Positions 12,581-14,571 of a stretch of 14,571 bases of DNA are shown here, in pieces. Position 1 is the first letter of the stretch, and each line of letters opens with the position of its first letter. The DNA is from Robiginitomaculum sp. Lineage in GTDB: Bacteria; Pseudomonadota; Alphaproteobacteria; Caulobacterales; Maricaulaceae. The position numbers were made by a program, and so were the translations under genes. The stretch is from the NCBI GenBank assembly GCA_021647805.1, contig JAKITZ010000033.1:1-14571 (forward strand). Direction: 5' to 3'. Under the pieces are notes generated by a model that had not been told where the DNA came from, made no database searches, and saw only the letters and a list, made by a program, of their open reading frames with translations.

Positions 12581-14571
12581 GTGATTTTGATCTTGGCAAG
12601 CAAATAATTGCCGCGCTTGGCAATGCCAATGATGGACTGGATAAACGACAATTATCCCGGGTGCTTGCTTTACGGCCAATACAAAAAACGCAGTTAAAAT
12701 CTACTTTGGTAGAATTGCTAAGTGCTGGCCAGATCGAAAAAACCGAACGGCGCAGGTTTCGCGTTAAAGGCCAATTGCCACCGGTTTTGGTGGTGCAGTT
12801 TCATAAACTAGATATTGATGGTGAATTACTGGCACGCCCCAAAGACAGCGATATCGATGCGCCTGTGATACGGTTGGCACCTAATGAAGCAAATAGCGGC
12901 GCAAGCATTATCGGCGTTGGTGACTTTGCGCTGGTTCGATTAAGCCAGACCGAAGACGGTTACGAGGCACGGGTGATCAAAAAACTGGATCGTGACCAAG
13001 GCCCGGTGCTGGGGGTAATTAGCAAAGACCGTGGTCAATGGCGAGTTGATAGCATTAGCCGCAAAAGCCGAACCAGTTATTTGTTACGCCAAGAGGATCA
13101 AGCAAAAGTAAAAGCTGGCGATATGGTTCGCGTTTTACCTATGTCTGGTCGTAGCGACGGACTTAGGCGAGCAAAACTGGTCGAGCATATTGGCTCTATG
13201 GATCAGGCAAAATCCGCCAGCTTGCTAACGCTGGCAGAACACGGAATTAAAGAAGGCTTTAGTGCCGAAGAAGAATTACAAGCCAATCAAGCCAAAGCCC
13301 CGAAACTTGGCAAGCGCACGGATCTGCGGGATTTACCGCTTATTACTATTGATCCTGATGATGCCAGAGATTTTGACGATGCAGTATATGCAAAACCAGA
13401 TACCTCGAAAAACAACACAGATGGCTGGGTGATATATGTGGCAATCGCCGATGTTGCCGCCTTTGTGACCCCCGGATCAGCATTGGATGATGGCGCAAGA
13501 AAGCGCGGTAACTCAGTGTATTTGCCAGACCGGGTGGTGCCGATGTTACCGGAGCGACTTTCGGCAGATTTATGTTCATTACGGCCATTGGAAGACCGTG
13601 CCTGTTTGATGGTCCGAATGGTTCTCGATAAAAACGGCAATAAACTAGCGCACAAATTCTTTCGCGGGATAATGCACTCCAAAGCCAGATTAACCTATAC
13701 ACAGGCGCAAAATGCCATTGATGGCAATGCCGATGAGATCGCCGCTCCAGTATTAAAGAGCGTGTTGCAGCCATTATGGAGCGCGTATCAGGCATTACAA
13801 ATAGCCCGCAATAAACGACAACCATTGCAAATTGAAACCGACGAGCGTAAAATCCGAGTTGGCGATAATGGTGAAATAACTTCCATCGACAAAAAGCAAC
13901 GCTTGGACGCGCACCGCTTGATCGAAGAATTCATGGTATTGGCAAATGTTTGCGCGGCGCAAACTCTTGAGCACGACAAACAGCCGTTGATTTACCGCGT
14001 GCATGAGACACCAGACCAAGCGAAGATTATGGGGTTAGCTGAATTTTTGCGCGGAATTGGCCTAAAGTGGTCAAAGGGTCAAAAACCAACTCCAGAAAGG
14101 TTCAACCAATTATTGGGCAAAGTTGCTAATACCGACATGCAGCAAATGGTCAATCAAATGGTGCTGCGTAGTCAGATGCGAGCAATATACGATACGGCAA
14201 ATCGCGGACACTTTGGATTGGCTCTGGATCAATATGCTCATTTCACCTCGCCGATCCGCAGATACGCTGACCTTACCGTGCATCGTGGTTTAATCAGTGC
14301 TTGTAAGTTAGGAAATGATGGCAGCAACGAGCAAGAACAAGCCGAATTAAAGGCCATTGCCGAAGAAATAACCGCCACCGAACGCACCGCTATGGCCGCA
14401 GAACGCGATGCCGCTAGCCGCTATGTGGCAGCGTTTTTAGCCGAAAAAATTCAGGCAAAATTCACCGCCAGAATCTCCGGAGTTACCCGCTTTGGAGTGT
14501 TTGTAACCTTGGACGATACCGGGGCAGACGGGCTGATACCGATCCGTTCCTTAGGCCATGAATATTTCAAC
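12577..14571 (+). CDS. rnr: Ribonuclease R (3' end off the window)
   Basis: This is a 3'-to-5' exoribonuclease of the RNB family that degrades structured RNA and serves in RNA quality control. 665 residues are present and the frame stays open to the window end. Domains in order: a winged-helix N-terminus (about 1-60), cold-shock-like RNA-binding domains (about 65-235), the catalytic RNB domain (about 245-585), and the start of an S1 domain (about 628 onward, RISGVTRFGVFVTL), where the sequence is cut. The magnesium-binding motif IDPDDARDFDDA gives D259, D265, D267 and D268, with the same spacing as the four active-site aspartates of E. coli RNase R. HFTSPIRRYADL (555-566) is the second family signature. 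Roughly 100 residues should be missing. The start overlaps the peptidase stop by 4 bp and has no clear Shine-Dalgarno, so translation is probably coupled. Confidence 0.93.
   Translation, partial: MSDFDLGKQIIAALGNANDGLDKRQLSRVLALRPIQKTQLKSTLVELLSAGQIEKTERRRFRVKGQLPPVLVVQFHKLDIDGELLARPKDSDIDAPVIRLAPNEANSGASIIGVGDFALVRLSQTEDGYEARVIKKLDRDQGPVLGVISKDRGQWRVDSISRKSRTSYLLRQEDQAKVKAGDMVRVLPMSGRSDGLRRAKLVEHIGSMDQAKSASLLTLAEHGIKEGFSAEEELQANQAKAPKLGKRTDLRDLPLITIDPDDARDFDDAVYAKPDTSKNNTDGWVIYVAIADVAAFVTPGSALDDGARKRGNSVYLPDRVVPMLPERLSADLCSLRPLEDRACLMVRMVLDKNGNKLAHKFFRGIMHSKARLTYTQAQNAIDGNADEIAAPVLKSVLQPLWSAYQALQIARNKRQPLQIETDERKIRVGDNGEITSIDKKQRLDAHRLIEEFMVLANVCAAQTLEHDKQPLIYRVHETPDQAKIMGLAEFLRGIGLKWSKGQKPTPERFNQLLGKVANTDMQQMVNQMVLRSQMRAIYDTANRGHFGLALDQYAHFTSPIRRYADLTVHRGLISACKLGNDGSNEQEQAELKAIAEEITATERTAMAAERDAASRYVAAFLAEKIQAKFTARISGVTRFGVFVTLDDTGADGLIPIRSLGHEYFN

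Noticed and set aside
13346..13825. 159-codon open frame on the minus strand
   Set aside because: It is antisense to the RNB catalytic domain of RNase R and shows Cys/His/Arg-rich composition typical of shadow frames.

Overview
The window looks like a piece of an alphaproteobacterial chromosome of intermediate GC. The main grounds are the RNase R sequence, the lipoprotein/ABC exporter operon, and intergenic palindromes of a kind common in alphaproteobacteria. The exact lineage is not settled; a Hyphomonadaceae/Maricaulales-like marine or aquatic organism is only a guess. Genes are tightly packed, and five neighbouring pairs overlap through ATGA start/stop junctions.

Layout. (1) 1-546: the 3' part of a serine-peptidase-like alpha/beta hydrolase, running off the left edge. 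(2) 560-988, minus strand: a small four-helix membrane protein that resembles styrene oxide isomerase but lacks part of its active site. (3) 1138-4833: a tetR - hlyD-type lipoprotein - ABC ATPase - ABC-2 permease operon, a compact relative of the CecR/YbhGFSR type of exporter, with an imperfect palindrome over the regulator's promoter. (4) 4922-9418: four translationally coupled genes that match the recently recognised alternative lipoate assembly pathway: radical SAM LipS2-like, LipT-like flavoprotein, radical SAM LipS1-like, and a fused lipoate-protein ligase sLpl(AB). (5) 9419-10285: about 870 bp without a credible gene, holding a stack of palindromic repeat elements, including a perfect 45-bp palindrome, between two copies of an 11-bp direct repeat. 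(6) 10286-12580: a large membrane-anchored M28 metallopeptidase. (7) 12577-14571: RNase R (rnr), overlapping the peptidase by 4 bp and cut by the right edge inside its S1 domain.

How the genes work together. In the exporter operon, TetR would sense a toxic compound and release transcription of a periplasmic adaptor, an ATPase and a permease. In the lipoate operon, sLpl(AB) would load octanoate or lipoate onto carrier domains, the two radical SAM proteins would insert the two sulfur atoms, and the flavoprotein probably supplies electrons. The best-known examples of this cluster sit beside sulfur-oxidation (sHdr/LbpA) genes. Here no sHdr or lipoate-binding-protein gene is visible, so the pathway may serve ordinary 2-oxoacid dehydrogenases or glycine cleavage. 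This operon is the most interesting content of the window.
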